12,886 nt of DNA from Caldifarciminota bacterium. GTDB lineage: Bacteria > Hydrothermota > 32-111 > QNBC01. The number at the start of each line of letters is the position of its first letter. The stretch's first letter is position 1. The translations under genes were made by a program, and so were the position numbers. Below, piece after piece: positions 1 through 7,262 of this stretch. The notes beneath the pieces are model-generated. The model saw nothing but the letters and a program-made list of their open reading frames with translations, was not told the origin of the DNA and made no database searches. The stretch spans positions 1 through 12,886 of the forward strand of contig WFRF01000103.1 of NCBI GenBank assembly GCA_015486655.1, read 5' to 3'.

Positions 1-951
1 AATCCGGAATTTAAAGAGTATTCCATTGCTGTTCGGTATAAACCGCCGGATGATTTAACAGCTGCCGAAGCAGGCACTTTAATAGATGAAAAGTGTGATG
101 CCCAGGATGTAAATTCCATATTAATTGATCTGGCACGAAGAGGATTCATTCGCATTGAGGAGATTGTAACAAAAAAATTGCTGTTTATGAAGAATATTGA
201 TTATAAAATTACCCTTTTAAAGAAATATGATAAAGAAAAGCTGGAATCTTATGAATTGAAATTTCTTGATGCGCTTTTCAGTTACGGGAGTAAAGAAAGT
301 GTATTATTGTCATCCCTAAAGAATAGCTTTTATATGGACTATAAAGAGATTAAAAATAGAATTTATAAATCATTGGTAAAAAAACATATGTTTACGGCAA
401 ATCCAGAAAAGGTTAGGGGGAAATACATAATTTGGGGAGTAATAATTATGTTTATTCCTTTTTTCCTTCTTTTCTTTCTTTTTATTTCAAATATAAGTAT
501 TTATCTGATTCCCATTTTAATATTATCCGGTTTAATTGTAATGGGATTTGGTATGGTAATGCCCAAAAAGACGAAGAAGGGGGTAATTAAGACAATTGAA
601 ATAATGGGCTATAAGGAATATTTACTAAGGGTGGAAAAGGATGAATTGAAGGAAAAGCTTAAGGAAAACCCCAACTTATTTGATGAAATATTACCGTACG
701 CTTTATCTTTGGGTATAGCTGATGTAGTTGCCACAAAATTCTTGGAGCTTATCTCGGAACCGCCGAATTGGTATGTTGCATCAACAACTGGAGCTTTCAC
801 CACTACAATGTTTATGAGCAGTTTGGGAAATGCAATGCACTCGTTTAACACAACATTTGCTTCTGCACCGTCTTCTTCCGGCGGTGGAAGCGGCGGGGGA
901 GGGGGATTTTCCGGCGGCGGTTTCGGTGGCGGTGGCGGAGGCGCCTGGTAA
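1..951 (+). CDS. DUF2207 family membrane protein, C-terminal part (5' end outside window)
   Basis: The reading frame is open from the first base, so the gene starts upstream of the window and only its last 316 residues are visible. The first visible residues include P-P-D-D-L-T-A-A-E-A-G-T-L-I-D and then I-L-I-D-L-A-R-R-G-F-I-R-I-E. This is the typical cytoplasmic winged-helix-like region of DUF2207 (YciQ-type) predicted membrane proteins. Two adjacent hydrophobic segments follow at about 437-560. The protein ends in a glycine/serine-rich tail (about 870-948) closing with G-A-W, also typical of the family. The usual N-terminal signal peptide and extracytoplasmic domain would lie outside the window. 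The biochemical function of the family is unknown. The tail is GC-rich against its AT-rich surroundings because of its glycine codons, not because of transfer. An internal TTG at 178 is not the start, since the family match begins upstream of it. Confidence 0.88.
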   Translation, partial: NPEFKEYSIAVRYKPPDDLTAAEAGTLIDEKCDAQDVNSILIDLARRGFIRIEEIVTKKLLFMKNIDYKITLLKKYDKEKLESYELKFLDALFSYGSKESVLLSSLKNSFYMDYKEIKNRIYKSLVKKHMFTANPEKVRGKYIIWGVIIMFIPFFLLFFLFISNISIYLIPILILSGLIVMGFGMVMPKKTKKGVIKTIEIMGYKEYLLRVEKDELKEKLKENPNLFDEILPYALSLGIADVVATKFLELISEPPNWYVASTTGAFTTTMFMSSLGNAMHSFNTTFASAPSSSGGGSGGGGGFSGGGFGGGGGGAW

Positions 952-957
952 AAATGC

Positions 958-986
958 TTGACATTATCGTAATATGTTTGTATTCT
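958..986 (+). promoter_or_regulatory. sigma70-type promoter for the lipoprotein gene
   Basis: A perfect -35 hexamer TTGACA (958-963) is followed by a 17-bp spacer and TATTCT (981-986) as the -10. Transcription would start near 993, leaving a leader of about 20 nt that contains the ribosome binding site. It sits in the only intergenic gap on the + strand, just after the DUF2207 stop codon. The lipoprotein is therefore probably transcribed independently of its upstream neighbour. Confidence 0.7.
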
Positions 987-999
987 TATATATAGAATA
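981..999. promoter_or_regulatory. palindrome overlapping the -10 and start site (possible operator)
   Basis: The arms TATTCT (981-986) and AGAATA (994-999) form a perfect 6-bp inverted repeat around a 7-bp AT-only centre. The left arm is the -10 hexamer itself and the right arm covers the expected start site. A protein bound here would block the promoter. An AT-rich palindrome of this size can also arise by chance, and no regulator is identified. Confidence 0.3.
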
Positions 1000-1001
1000 T
1001 A

Positions 1002-1009
1002 AAAGGAGG
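1002..1009 (+). promoter_or_regulatory. strong Shine-Dalgarno sequence for the lipoprotein gene
   Basis: AAAGGAGG ends 5 nt before the ATG at 1015. This near-perfect anti-SD match fixes the start codon and predicts efficient translation. It is the strongest ribosome binding site in the window. Confidence 0.85.
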
Positions 1010-1014
1010 AAACG

Positions 1015-1527
1015 ATGAAGAAATTTTTATTATTGACTTTTGTGACTGCCCTTGTTTTGATTGTTGGAGTAGGATGTAATACATATGAACCAAACCCGAT
1101 TATTAGAGCCTGGAGTAACAATATTGCCGTTGTCCCTATGACAGACTCAACAACCGGGGCAATTACTTTTGCTATGGACACCATATATTTTGTAAGTTTA
1201 AACAACGTTGATTGCGAAATCGATTCTCTTAATGTCGAATATTACAACGGTAGTACTCATCTGACGGGGTACGATGTTACGGGATTTGATTTGAGTCCTC
1301 TGTATATTTACGGTAAGGTAGATTCAATGAATGTTCCCATGGATACTACGTATCTTTTTAATGCTAATTTCATAATAACTAATCTTTATAACAACTATTT
1401 AAAAACAAACACAAATGTCCCTTCAATTAAAGCTCAATTTTACTTCTACGGTTCAAATTTGGGCGGGAACAAATTCTTTACATATGACGGATTTTCCGAA
1501 GCGATAATTAATCCGTTTTATCAGTAA
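1015..1527 (+). CDS. putative outer-membrane lipoprotein of unknown function
   Basis: This 170-residue protein begins M-K-K-F, followed by a hydrophobic stretch and a lipobox-like V-G-V-G-C with the cysteine at residue 21. It is therefore predicted to be exported by Sec, cut by signal peptidase II and lipid-anchored. The residue after the cysteine is Asn rather than Asp, which by the E. coli sorting rule favours the outer membrane. That rule may not hold in this organism. The mature part of about 150 residues alternates hydrophobic and polar residues (I-Y-F-V-S-L, S-L-N-V-E-Y-Y, A-Q-F-Y-F-Y), suggesting an all-beta fold. I do not recognise the family. The start is fixed by the strong ribosome binding site just upstream. 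Its last 20 bp overlap the 3' end of the convergent response-regulator gene. Confidence 0.85.
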   Translation: MKKFLLLTFVTALVLIVGVGCNTYEPNPIIRAWSNNIAVVPMTDSTTGAITFAMDTIYFVSLNNVDCEIDSLNVEYYNGSTHLTGYDVTGFDLSPLYIYGKVDSMNVPMDTTYLFNANFIITNLYNNYLKTNTNVPSIKAQFYFYGSNLGGNKFFTYDGFSEAIINPFYQ

Positions 1528-2818
1528 TATTGTATTCTTTGATTTTATAGAGCAGCGAACGATAACTTATACCAAGTATCTTCGCTGCTTTCCTTTTATT
1601 CATATCAGATGATTTTAGAGCTTCTTTAATAGCTGCCGCCTCTTCCATTTTTATTCTGTATTTCAAATTAATATTACCGGCGACAGGAGCCAATAGATTA
1701 AAACTTGTAATTTCAGAATTGTTAATAATAATCGCTCTTTCAATAACATTTGAAAATTCTCTTACATTCCCCGGCCAGTCGTAATTGATAAGTTCCTCCA
1801 AAGCGTTTTTTGTGACCTTAGGAGGTTTTTTCCCAATTTTACCCGAATACAGCTCAATATAATAATCGAGAAGCAGAGGAATATCTTCCTTTCGTTCTCT
1901 CAAAGGAGGAATTGTAATTGGATAGGTTGAGATTCTGTAAAATAAATCCGTTCTAAATTTCTTATTCTCGACAAGCTTATTTAAATCCCTGTTTGTAGCC
2001 GAAATAAGACGAATATCAAGTTTTATGTCGACATTTGAGCCTAAATGACGAATGGTTTTATCTTCTATGGCTCTTAAAACCTTTGCCTGAGCACTAAGTG
2101 AAAGATCTCCGATTTCATCAAGAAAAAGTGTCCCGTGATTTGCTATCTCGAATTTTCCGGGCCTGGTATTAACAGCACCTGTATAGGCTCCTCTGTCCGC
2201 TCCGAAAAGTTCGCTTTCAATCAACTCGGAAGGAATTGCTGCACAGTTTATAGCGATAAACGGGTAGTCTTTCCTCTTACTTTTGGAATGTATGTATCTT
2301 GCCAGCAGCTCTTTTCCCGTTCCGCTATCTCCTTGAATAAGAACAGTGGTTTCCAATTTGGCAACATTATCTGCCAGTTTCATTACATTTTTCATAATTT
2401 CGGTGTTGAAGATTATTTTTATTTCGTTTTTTTCCTTATCCAAATTTTCTATAATCCTTAGATGTTCCTTGATTAGTTTCTTTATCTTTATGTCTAATGC
2501 ATCAAGGTTGACGGGTTTTTGAATATAATCATTTGCTCCCAACTTTATTGCGTTCACAGCCGTTTCAATTGTAGCATAGGCTGTCATTAAAATCAGGGGA
2601 ATGATGGGGTAGTTTTTTCGTATTTTTTTCAATATATCAATACCGTTTTCCGAACCGAGTTTTAAATCTAATAAAATTAAATCGATAATGTTATTCTTTA
2701 AGATAAAGAGGGATTCTTCGGAATTCGATGCTTCAAATACATCGTATTTGTTTTCCGAGAAAAAAGTTTTAAGCATTTCTCTGAAATTTTTGTTATCATC
2801 AATAATTAAAATATTCAT
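1508..2818 (-). CDS. NtrC-family sigma54-dependent response regulator
   Basis: This 436-residue protein has the full NtrC architecture. The receiver domain (1-120) has acidic pocket D7/D8, phospho-acceptor D51 (L-L-L-D-L), T79 and K101. The AAA+ sigma54-interaction domain (about 138-365) has Walker A G-D-S-G-T-G-K-E (163-170), the sigma54-contacting loop as G-A-Y-T-G-A (210-215), Walker B L-F-L-D-E-I-G-D (231-238), the arginine-finger region F-R-T-D-L-F-Y-R (288-295) and W-P-G-N-V-R-E-F (348-355). A C-terminal Fis-type helix-turn-helix spans about 407-429. Once phosphorylated it should form a ring and remodel sigma54 RNA polymerase at its target promoters. The G-A-Y-T-G-A loop has Tyr in place of the commoner Phe, a natural variant generally compatible with sigma54 contact. 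It lies 3 nt after the kinase gene, its obvious partner. It is the last gene of the block and its target promoters are not visible here. Confidence 0.95.
   Translation of the reverse strand: MNILIIDDNKNFREMLKTFFSENKYDVFEASNSEESLFILKNNIIDLILLDLKLGSENGIDILKKIRKNYPIIPLILMTAYATIETAVNAIKLGANDYIQKPVNLDALDIKIKKLIKEHLRIIENLDKEKNEIKIIFNTEIMKNVMKLADNVAKLETTVLIQGDSGTGKELLARYIHSKSKRKDYPFIAINCAAIPSELIESELFGADRGAYTGAVNTRPGKFEIANHGTLFLDEIGDLSLSAQAKVLRAIEDKTIRHLGSNVDIKLDIRLISATNRDLNKLVENKKFRTDLFYRISTYPITIPPLRERKEDIPLLLDYYIELYSGKIGKKPPKVTKNALEELINYDWPGNVREFSNVIERAIIINNSEITSFNLLAPVAGNINLKYRIKMEEAAAIKEALKSSDMNKRKAAKILGISYRSLLYKIKEYNITDKTD
1551..1600 (+). terminator. intrinsic-terminator-like hairpin downstream of the lipoprotein gene
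   Basis: AGCAGCGAA (1551-1559) pairs perfectly with TTCGCTGCT (1581-1589). Inside it GATAACTT (1561-1568) pairs with AAGTATC (1574-1580) with one bulged A, leaving a 5-nt loop. A T-rich run (1590-1600, TTCCTTTTATT) follows the stem. The shape and the position 24 nt after the lipoprotein stop fit a rho-independent terminator for + strand transcription. On the - strand the stem is followed by CTATAAAATC, with no T-tract, so it should act in one direction. The whole element lies within the response-regulator coding sequence. Confidence 0.6.
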
Positions 2819-2821
2819 GCA

Positions 2822-4399
2822 CTACTCCATAAATGTAATTTTTACATAAGCCCCGTTTTCATGGTTTCCCACTGTTAATATAGCATTGTGAAGTGTGACA
2901 ACTTTATTAATAAAAGACATGCCTATTCCGCTTCCATGCTCTTTTTCAGTAAAAAACGGGACAAAGAGGTTGTTCATGGCATTCTCACTAAATCCTCTTC
3001 CGTTATCTTGAATTTCAAGAACGGTATTGGTATTACTCTCGTATATTTTAAAATTGATTGCTGTGGCGCCCGCTTCTTTTGCATTGATAAAAATATTTTT
3101 TACAACCTGGAGAAAGAGTTGTTTATCGATGTTCAGCGCACCTTGCTTTTGAATATCAAACGTTAGATTCAAAGAAATGGAATTTGCAATATCAATTATG
3201 TGTTTTTGGAATTCTTCAATAGCAAAAGATTGCTTATTTATCTGTTTAATACGATTAATTTCGATAAATTTGTTAATGGAATTCAGCATGTAAGTTGTTT
3301 CTGCTTCGAGAATATCCAATTCCTTGTTGTCGGATTTTTTCTGCAACATTTGTATGTAACCGGAAATAATACCAAGTGAATTTTTAAATTCATGAGCCAA
3401 ATTAACGGATACGTTGCTGAGAAGTTCCAATTTACTTATATTCTTTTCGATAATGTTTTTATTTTTGTCCTTTGTAATATCAAATAACATGTAGAGATTA
3501 CCAAGATATATGTTATTTCTTTTTATTATGTTTTCAACCACAAAATATATATTGTCTCCGATTTTAATCTCGTTTGCGTTTTGGGAGGAGAGTATCTCTT
3601 TAATTTCTTCGAATGAAGGTGAAATACGATCTGCCAGCTCATTTTTGTAGAGAAGTGCTTTGTCCTTAAAAAGAAAAATCGGAACATCCATAATATTCAG
3701 GGTTGATGTTAAATAAGTCTCCACATCCTTTGAATGTTCCTTTTCTATTTGATAGAACTTTTTAAGTTCTTCGTTTTTTTCTTTTAGAGCTTTGATTGTT
3801 TCTTTAAAAACCTCGGGTATATATTTATAGTATGATTCGTCCTTAACGGGGGTTCTCACGTCTTTAGCAAGAGATTCCATGTAGATCATAGGTTTGAAGG
3901 CTAAAATTGAAATGATAACAAAAACGAGAAGAATTCCAAAGGATGAAATAATAGCCATGATTATTAAAGAACGCTGAGAATCGATTATTTGAAACAATGG
4001 ACTTCTGTATTCCCCAACTATATAGTACTGTTTGGTTATTTCAGGAATTATAAACTGATAGTGTTCTTTATCAATTCTCAAAATTGTGTTTTTAATAATA
4101 CCTTTATGAAGTTCCCTGTAGAAAATCCCCAAGTTGATACCTTTTATACTATTTTTATCGGTGGTTCTTCCTATTATTGCCAGATGTTCCAGATTGAATA
4201 TTCGTCTTGCATCATCCAAAAAAGTATCCGGAGATAAAACACTGTATTTATCCATATAGTTTTGAATGTAAGCGATTTTATCCAATTCATTGTTATATGT
4301 ACGGTTTATTGCTTCTATACTTGAAAACAATATGTAAAGATTCAATACTAAAATTATTAGAACCACGAATAAAATGGAATATTTATATTGTGACTTCAT
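2822..4399 (-). CDS. membrane sensor histidine kinase, NtrB/AtoS-like, partner of the downstream regulator
   Basis: This 525-residue protein has a first membrane helix at about 8-27, an extracytoplasmic sensor region of about 115 residues (28-143) and a second helix at about 145-168. A short linker and charged, probably coiled-coil stretch (about 195-225) follows, then a PAS-like domain (about 228-310). The dimerisation/phosphotransfer helix has L-A-H-E-F-K-N with H336 as the phosphorylated residue. The HATPase domain has an N-box around N435-N439, G1 D-N-G-R-G-F (465-470), an F-box P-F-F-T-E-K (481-486) and G2 G-S-G-I-G-M (489-494). All catalytic motifs are intact. The periplasmic domain matches nothing I recognise and has no cysteines. 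The ATG at 4397-4399 is the only reasonable start, because the first helix begins a few residues later and the next Met is M49. It has no Shine-Dalgarno sequence, consistent with the near-leaderless promoter just upstream. Confidence 0.93.
   Translation of the reverse strand: MKSQYKYSILFVVLIILVLNLYILFSSIEAINRTYNNELDKIAYIQNYMDKYSVLSPDTFLDDARRIFNLEHLAIIGRTTDKNSIKGINLGIFYRELHKGIIKNTILRIDKEHYQFIIPEITKQYYIVGEYRSPLFQIIDSQRSLIIMAIISSFGILLVFVIISILAFKPMIYMESLAKDVRTPVKDESYYKYIPEVFKETIKALKEKNEELKKFYQIEKEHSKDVETYLTSTLNIMDVPIFLFKDKALLYKNELADRISPSFEEIKEILSSQNANEIKIGDNIYFVVENIIKRNNIYLGNLYMLFDITKDKNKNIIEKNISKLELLSNVSVNLAHEFKNSLGIISGYIQMLQKKSDNKELDILEAETTYMLNSINKFIEINRIKQINKQSFAIEEFQKHIIDIANSISLNLTFDIQKQGALNIDKQLFLQVVKNIFINAKEAGATAINFKIYESNTNTVLEIQDNGRGFSENAMNNLFVPFFTEKEHGSGIGMSFINKVVTLHNAILTVGNHENGAYVKITFME
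2825..2828 (-). promoter_or_regulatory. ribosome binding site inside the kinase stop region
   Basis: Read on the - strand, GGAG lies 6 nt before the regulator ATG and is formed by the last codons of the kinase (ATG GAG TAG). The regulator's ribosome binding site is thus embedded in the end of the kinase gene. This favours translational coupling of sensor and regulator and supports the chosen start. Confidence 0.65.
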
Positions 4400-4405
4400 A
4401 ACTAA

Positions 4406-4434
4406 ATAATAAGTGGATTATATCGTTTTGTCAA
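4406..4434 (-). promoter_or_regulatory. internal sigma70-type promoter giving a near-leaderless kinase transcript
   Basis: On the - strand TTGACA (4434-4429) is followed by a 17-bp spacer and TATTAT (4411-4406). The ATG begins only 6 nt later at 4399, so the start site, about 7 nt past the -10, would fall at or next to its A. The promoter overlaps the end of the methyltransferase gene, whose TAA stop (4420-4418) lies in the spacer. A second -10-like TATAAT (4422-4417) lies inside the spacer but has no matching -35. The element would let the two-component pair be transcribed separately from the upstream operon. Confidence 0.55.
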
Positions 4435-5995
4435 TTATTATATTGTTTTCGTATAATTCACTCTCAATACGGCCAATTAGTTTTTTAGAGATATCAAACT
4501 GTTCATAGATGAGTCTGTTTATATTGTCTGAAATTTTCGATATGCTCAACTTTTTTTTGCGATTGTTTATTGCTTCGATCGAAAGAGCTTTTAATTCTTC
4601 ATCAAAATTGTCATTAAAAGGGAGTTTAAGCACATCGTTAATATTTGTATGAGGCGTACCGTTAAACTTGAAAAGGATATATTGAGCCAAATGAGAATTA
4701 AGATAGGAGAGGAGATAAAAAAGATTAATATCCTTTGGTATGATACAGGGTGTAACAATATCGAAAAGATACCCAGTGGGCTTATAAACCGCAATGAACA
4801 CGGAATCATGATCAATATTGTTAAATACGATTCCCTCTTTATCTTTAGCTGACAGATGCCTTTTCTTAACTGCACGTTTATTTTCTTTAATCAGATTCTC
4901 AAAGCGCAGCCAGTAATTGAATTCCTGCCAGTAACTCTTACGTCTTTTCAATCTTTTAATATACGGTATTGAGCCATTTTCAGGCTCATGAATTACATAA
5001 CGTTTCACATTGTTCGTTTGAATACCGACTAAGCAACTGATATGCTTCTCCAAATTGTCATTATTTTTTAAAATGTCAATTATTTCGGGAGCGAAATTAT
5101 TAAACGGAAGAATGTAATTTTTTATATAAAAATACTGTTTAGGGATTTTGCTTATCTGCTTATCAAGTTTAAAATAGAAATTGCTGATTTTCTTCTTTCT
5201 TAAATTGAGGATAATACTTCCGACATTTGCATTTTTAAATGATTTGGAATCCAGCTTGTGAACGGTAATATCCAAATTTTCCTTTAAAAGCAGTTCCCTT
5301 AATTTGAGATAGCCCTTTAAAAAAATAAAACTTTCACTGAGAATAAAAGCTATTTCTCCATTTTTACTAATCAAGGATAATGATTTTTCAATAAACATTG
5401 AGAATAAGTTCCTGTTTCCCAATAGAAAATTATTTTTATATTTATCACGATAAGCGATAAATTTTGTATCTACAAACGGGGGATTTCCAAATATTACATC
5501 AAATTTATTTTTTAAATTAAGTGTGAGAAAATCGTCTTGTATGATGTTTAAATCACTCAATGTAAATTTAAGCTCATGGACATAAACGTAATGTAAAAAC
5601 AACAATTTAAAATAGTAAATTAATTCCGAGTCCATTTCAATAAGGGTTATTTTATCAATTACTTTATTTATCGGCAAGGATAATTTATTCAGTCGATCTA
5701 AAAGTTTAAAGATAAAAATCCCCAACCCTGCTGATGGTTCAAGATAAGTGTTACCATCGCGGATATCAATATCGTTTATAAGATGTTCGGCTATTGATGC
5801 AGGTGTGAAATATCTGCCCGTTTTTCTGTTGTGAGGTAATGATTGAGCGACAAGATTGTATAATGTATAAAATTCTGTTGTGCCGGATTGTTCCGGTGTG
5901 GGGATATTGGGAGGTATTTCTATATTATTTTTTATAAATGTAAACTCTTCGGTTGATATTTTAGAAAAAAAAGTACGTAATGTATCACTCTTCAA
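4418..5995 (-). CDS. solitary N6-adenine DNA methyltransferase (gamma class, TaqI/Eco57I-like)
   Basis: This 525-residue protein has the motif order of gamma-class adenine methyltransferases. Motif X is T-G-R-Y-F-T-P (59-65), motif I L-E-P-S-A-G-L-G (85-92) binds AdoMet, and I-E-M-D (119-122) is motif II. Acidic D154/D155 fit motif III, and the catalytic N-P-P-F (171-174) marks transfer to adenine N6. The C-terminal half (about 300-465) should be the target recognition domain. It contains V-G-I-Q-T-N-N and a closing N-I-N-D-V-L-K-L-P-F like those of TaqI-type specificity regions. There is no nuclease domain at either end and no restriction gene beside it, so it is either a stand-alone modification enzyme or the remnant of a restriction-modification system. 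The start is TTG (revcomp of CAA at 5993-5995), inside the last codons of the antiporter gene (11-bp overlap) and after a good ribosome binding site. No ATG occurs before M121, which is past motif I. The recognition sequence cannot be predicted. Confidence 0.9.
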   Translation of the reverse strand: MKSDTLRTFFSKISTEEFTFIKNNIEIPPNIPTPEQSGTTEFYTLYNLVAQSLPHNRKTGRYFTPASIAEHLINDIDIRDGNTYLEPSAGLGIFIFKLLDRLNKLSLPINKVIDKITLIEMDSELIYYFKLLFLHYVYVHELKFTLSDLNIIQDDFLTLNLKNKFDVIFGNPPFVDTKFIAYRDKYKNNFLLGNRNLFSMFIEKSLSLISKNGEIAFILSESFIFLKGYLKLRELLLKENLDITVHKLDSKSFKNANVGSIILNLRKKKISNFYFKLDKQISKIPKQYFYIKNYILPFNNFAPEIIDILKNNDNLEKHISCLVGIQTNNVKRYVIHEPENGSIPYIKRLKRRKSYWQEFNYWLRFENLIKENKRAVKKRHLSAKDKEGIVFNNIDHDSVFIAVYKPTGYLFDIVTPCIIPKDINLFYLLSYLNSHLAQYILFKFNGTPHTNINDVLKLPFNDNFDEELKALSIEAINNRKKKLSISKISDNINRLIYEQFDISKKLIGRIESELYENNIIIDKTI

Positions 5996-7262
5996 GTTTT
6001 CCCTCTCCGGTTCGTATTATAGCCCATTTAAAAAGGGCAGGTCCTATAAAATCGGTAATAATGACCATAGTGATTATCATAGTTTTTAGCTGCACCCCTA
6101 TTGAAGGGAAAAAACTTTCAACCATTATTGCTATGGCAATGGATAATCCTGATTTGTTTATGAAAGCGGTCCAGGCATAATTAATCAAATTATAAGCTGT
6201 TTTCGGATCCTTTTTCCTGTTAAATTTAACGGGGATATAAATTCCCAATTGATTGAATACCAGTATAATGGTAAGTAATATTATTGCGGTAAGCCAACCA
6301 TACTTGAGAATGGGCAAATCAAGTGAAATTCCGTTTATTGTAAAAAATATTATAAAAACGAAGAAGGCAAGGGATTTAATGTTCTTGGAAAATACGACAG
6401 AAACATCAGTATAGTTTTTTATATAAAATCCCGTTACTATTGCCGTCAATAAAAGATCATAGTGAAATATGCCCTTAAACTCAATGACAAAAAAGGAGAT
6501 TATGAACAGAAAGAGAGGGAGAAAGAGATTTACCTTTTTGATGTAATATTTTATTATGATTCCAAGCAGTATGCCGGATATGAATGAAACAAAAATTTCC
6601 AAAAATATAAATGCGGGGGATTGAGAAGAGTTCGTACCGATGAGCATAAAAGTAATGGGGAAAAGAAGCAGCATGATTACGTCTTTTATGATAACAATAC
6701 CCAAAAGTATTTCCGTGAAAGGGCCTTTTGCATTTGTTTCATCAATGACAGCAATGGTTGTAAGGGGAGATTTGGCTATTCCCACAAGCCCCATTATTAC
6801 GGCGATTTTAATAACAAATAATTTTGGCATGTTTTTTATAAAGGGAAGTAAATGTTGGCCGAAAAAGAGAATTGTAAGAAAAACGGCTGTGAATATCAGG
6901 AATATTTGCAGGAACGTTATGCTGATTACCTGTTTTATCTCTTTTTTCATGAAAATTAAATCAAGTTCGCTACCGGCCATAAACGCTATTACAATCAGTG
7001 TAAATTTATCGATAAACTTTAAACTTGATACAATTTCGGGGGCGGACATTTTCAAAACAAATGGACCTATAATAATTCCGAAAATAGTATACAGTGTCAC
7101 TTTCGGCAGATTTGTTTTTGATAATAGTTTTGAAAAATAGAAAGAGCCTATAATCATGAATCCGAAAAACAGAGACATTTCCATACCTGTATTGTTTTGC
7201 CAGTTCAGATTCTTGGAAAAGTACATTAAAGCAAGGATGAAAATAAGATATAAGATCCTCAT
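5985..7262 (-). CDS. CPA2-like cation:proton antiporter (protein A of a tandem pair)
   Basis: This 425-residue, strongly hydrophobic protein has roughly 12-13 membrane helices and is an inner-membrane monovalent cation/proton exchanger of the CPA2 (Kef/NapA-like) type. Family hallmarks are F-G-I-I-I-G-P (61-67), M-A-G-S-E-L-D-L (95-102), the half-helix region K-S-P-L-T-T-I-A-V (164-172) and K-D at 193-194 in I-V-I-I-K-D-V, where D194 fits the ion-binding aspartate. N-G-I-S-L-D-L (310-316) and the C-terminal G-P-A-L-F-K-W-A-I-I-R-T-G-E (407-420) also match. There is no C-terminal nucleotide-binding (RCK/TrkA-N) domain, unlike KefB/KefC. The transported ion (Na+ or K+) cannot be read from the sequence. 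Its ATG overlaps the stop of upstream gene B in an ATGA junction, and GGAG lies 10 nt before the start. It is probably co-translated with B. Confidence 0.88.
   Translation of the reverse strand: MRILYLIFILALMYFSKNLNWQNNTGMEMSLFFGFMIIGSFYFSKLLSKTNLPKVTLYTIFGIIIGPFVLKMSAPEIVSSLKFIDKFTLIVIAFMAGSELDLIFMKKEIKQVISITFLQIFLIFTAVFLTILFFGQHLLPFIKNMPKLFVIKIAVIMGLVGIAKSPLTTIAVIDETNAKGPFTEILLGIVIIKDVIMLLLFPITFMLIGTNSSQSPAFIFLEIFVSFISGILLGIIIKYYIKKVNLFLPLFLFIISFFVIEFKGIFHYDLLLTAIVTGFYIKNYTDVSVVFSKNIKSLAFFVFIIFFTINGISLDLPILKYGWLTAIILLTIILVFNQLGIYIPVKFNRKKDPKTAYNLINYAWTAFINKSGLSIAIAIMVESFFPSIGVQLKTMIITMVIITDFIGPALFKWAIIRTGEGKLEE
6001..6008 (-). promoter_or_regulatory. ribosome binding site supporting the TTG start of the methyltransferase
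   Basis: On the - strand GGAGAGGG lies 5 nt before the TTG start. It sits in the last codons of the preceding antiporter gene. This supports TTG initiation and coupling of methyltransferase translation to antiporter translation. Confidence 0.6.

Noticed and set aside
130..146. TGGCAC resembling the -24 element of a sigma54 promoter
   Set aside because: No GC-containing -12 element follows at the required spacing and the site is inside the DUF2207 coding sequence.
609..1205. 198-codon open frame on the - strand with a proline-rich stretch
   Set aside because: It is antisense to the DUF2207 gene. The proline run is the complement of that gene's glycine-rich tail, and the frame also crosses the promoter and start of the lipoprotein gene.
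2135..2461. 108-codon open frame on the + strand
   Set aside because: It is antisense to the AAA+ domain of the response regulator, which has intact Walker motifs; the frame is a by-product.
3064..3083. TGGCGC followed by TTTTGCA, considered as a sigma54 promoter
   Set aside because: The GG-to-GC distance is about 4 bp too long and the site is inside the kinase coding sequence.
4591..4875. 94-codon open frame on the - strand in another frame of the methyltransferase gene
   Set aside because: The methyltransferase frame continues without interruption through its recognition domain, so there is no sign of a frameshift or a nested gene.
4418..5995. Complete restriction-modification or phage-defence island
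   Set aside because: No nuclease, specificity subunit, helicase or toxin gene is present. The neighbours are antiporter and two-component genes, so only a solitary methyltransferase is supported.
6022..6038. GCCC...GGGC inverted repeat near the antiporter/methyltransferase junction
   Set aside because: The arms are only 4 bp with a mismatch next to them, and they encode conserved residues of the antiporter C-terminus. It is too weak to call a terminator.
6640..7140. 166-codon open frame on the + strand
   Set aside because: It lies wholly antisense to the clearly real antiporter A, whose family motifs run through the same bases, and has no ribosome binding site or recognisable family.
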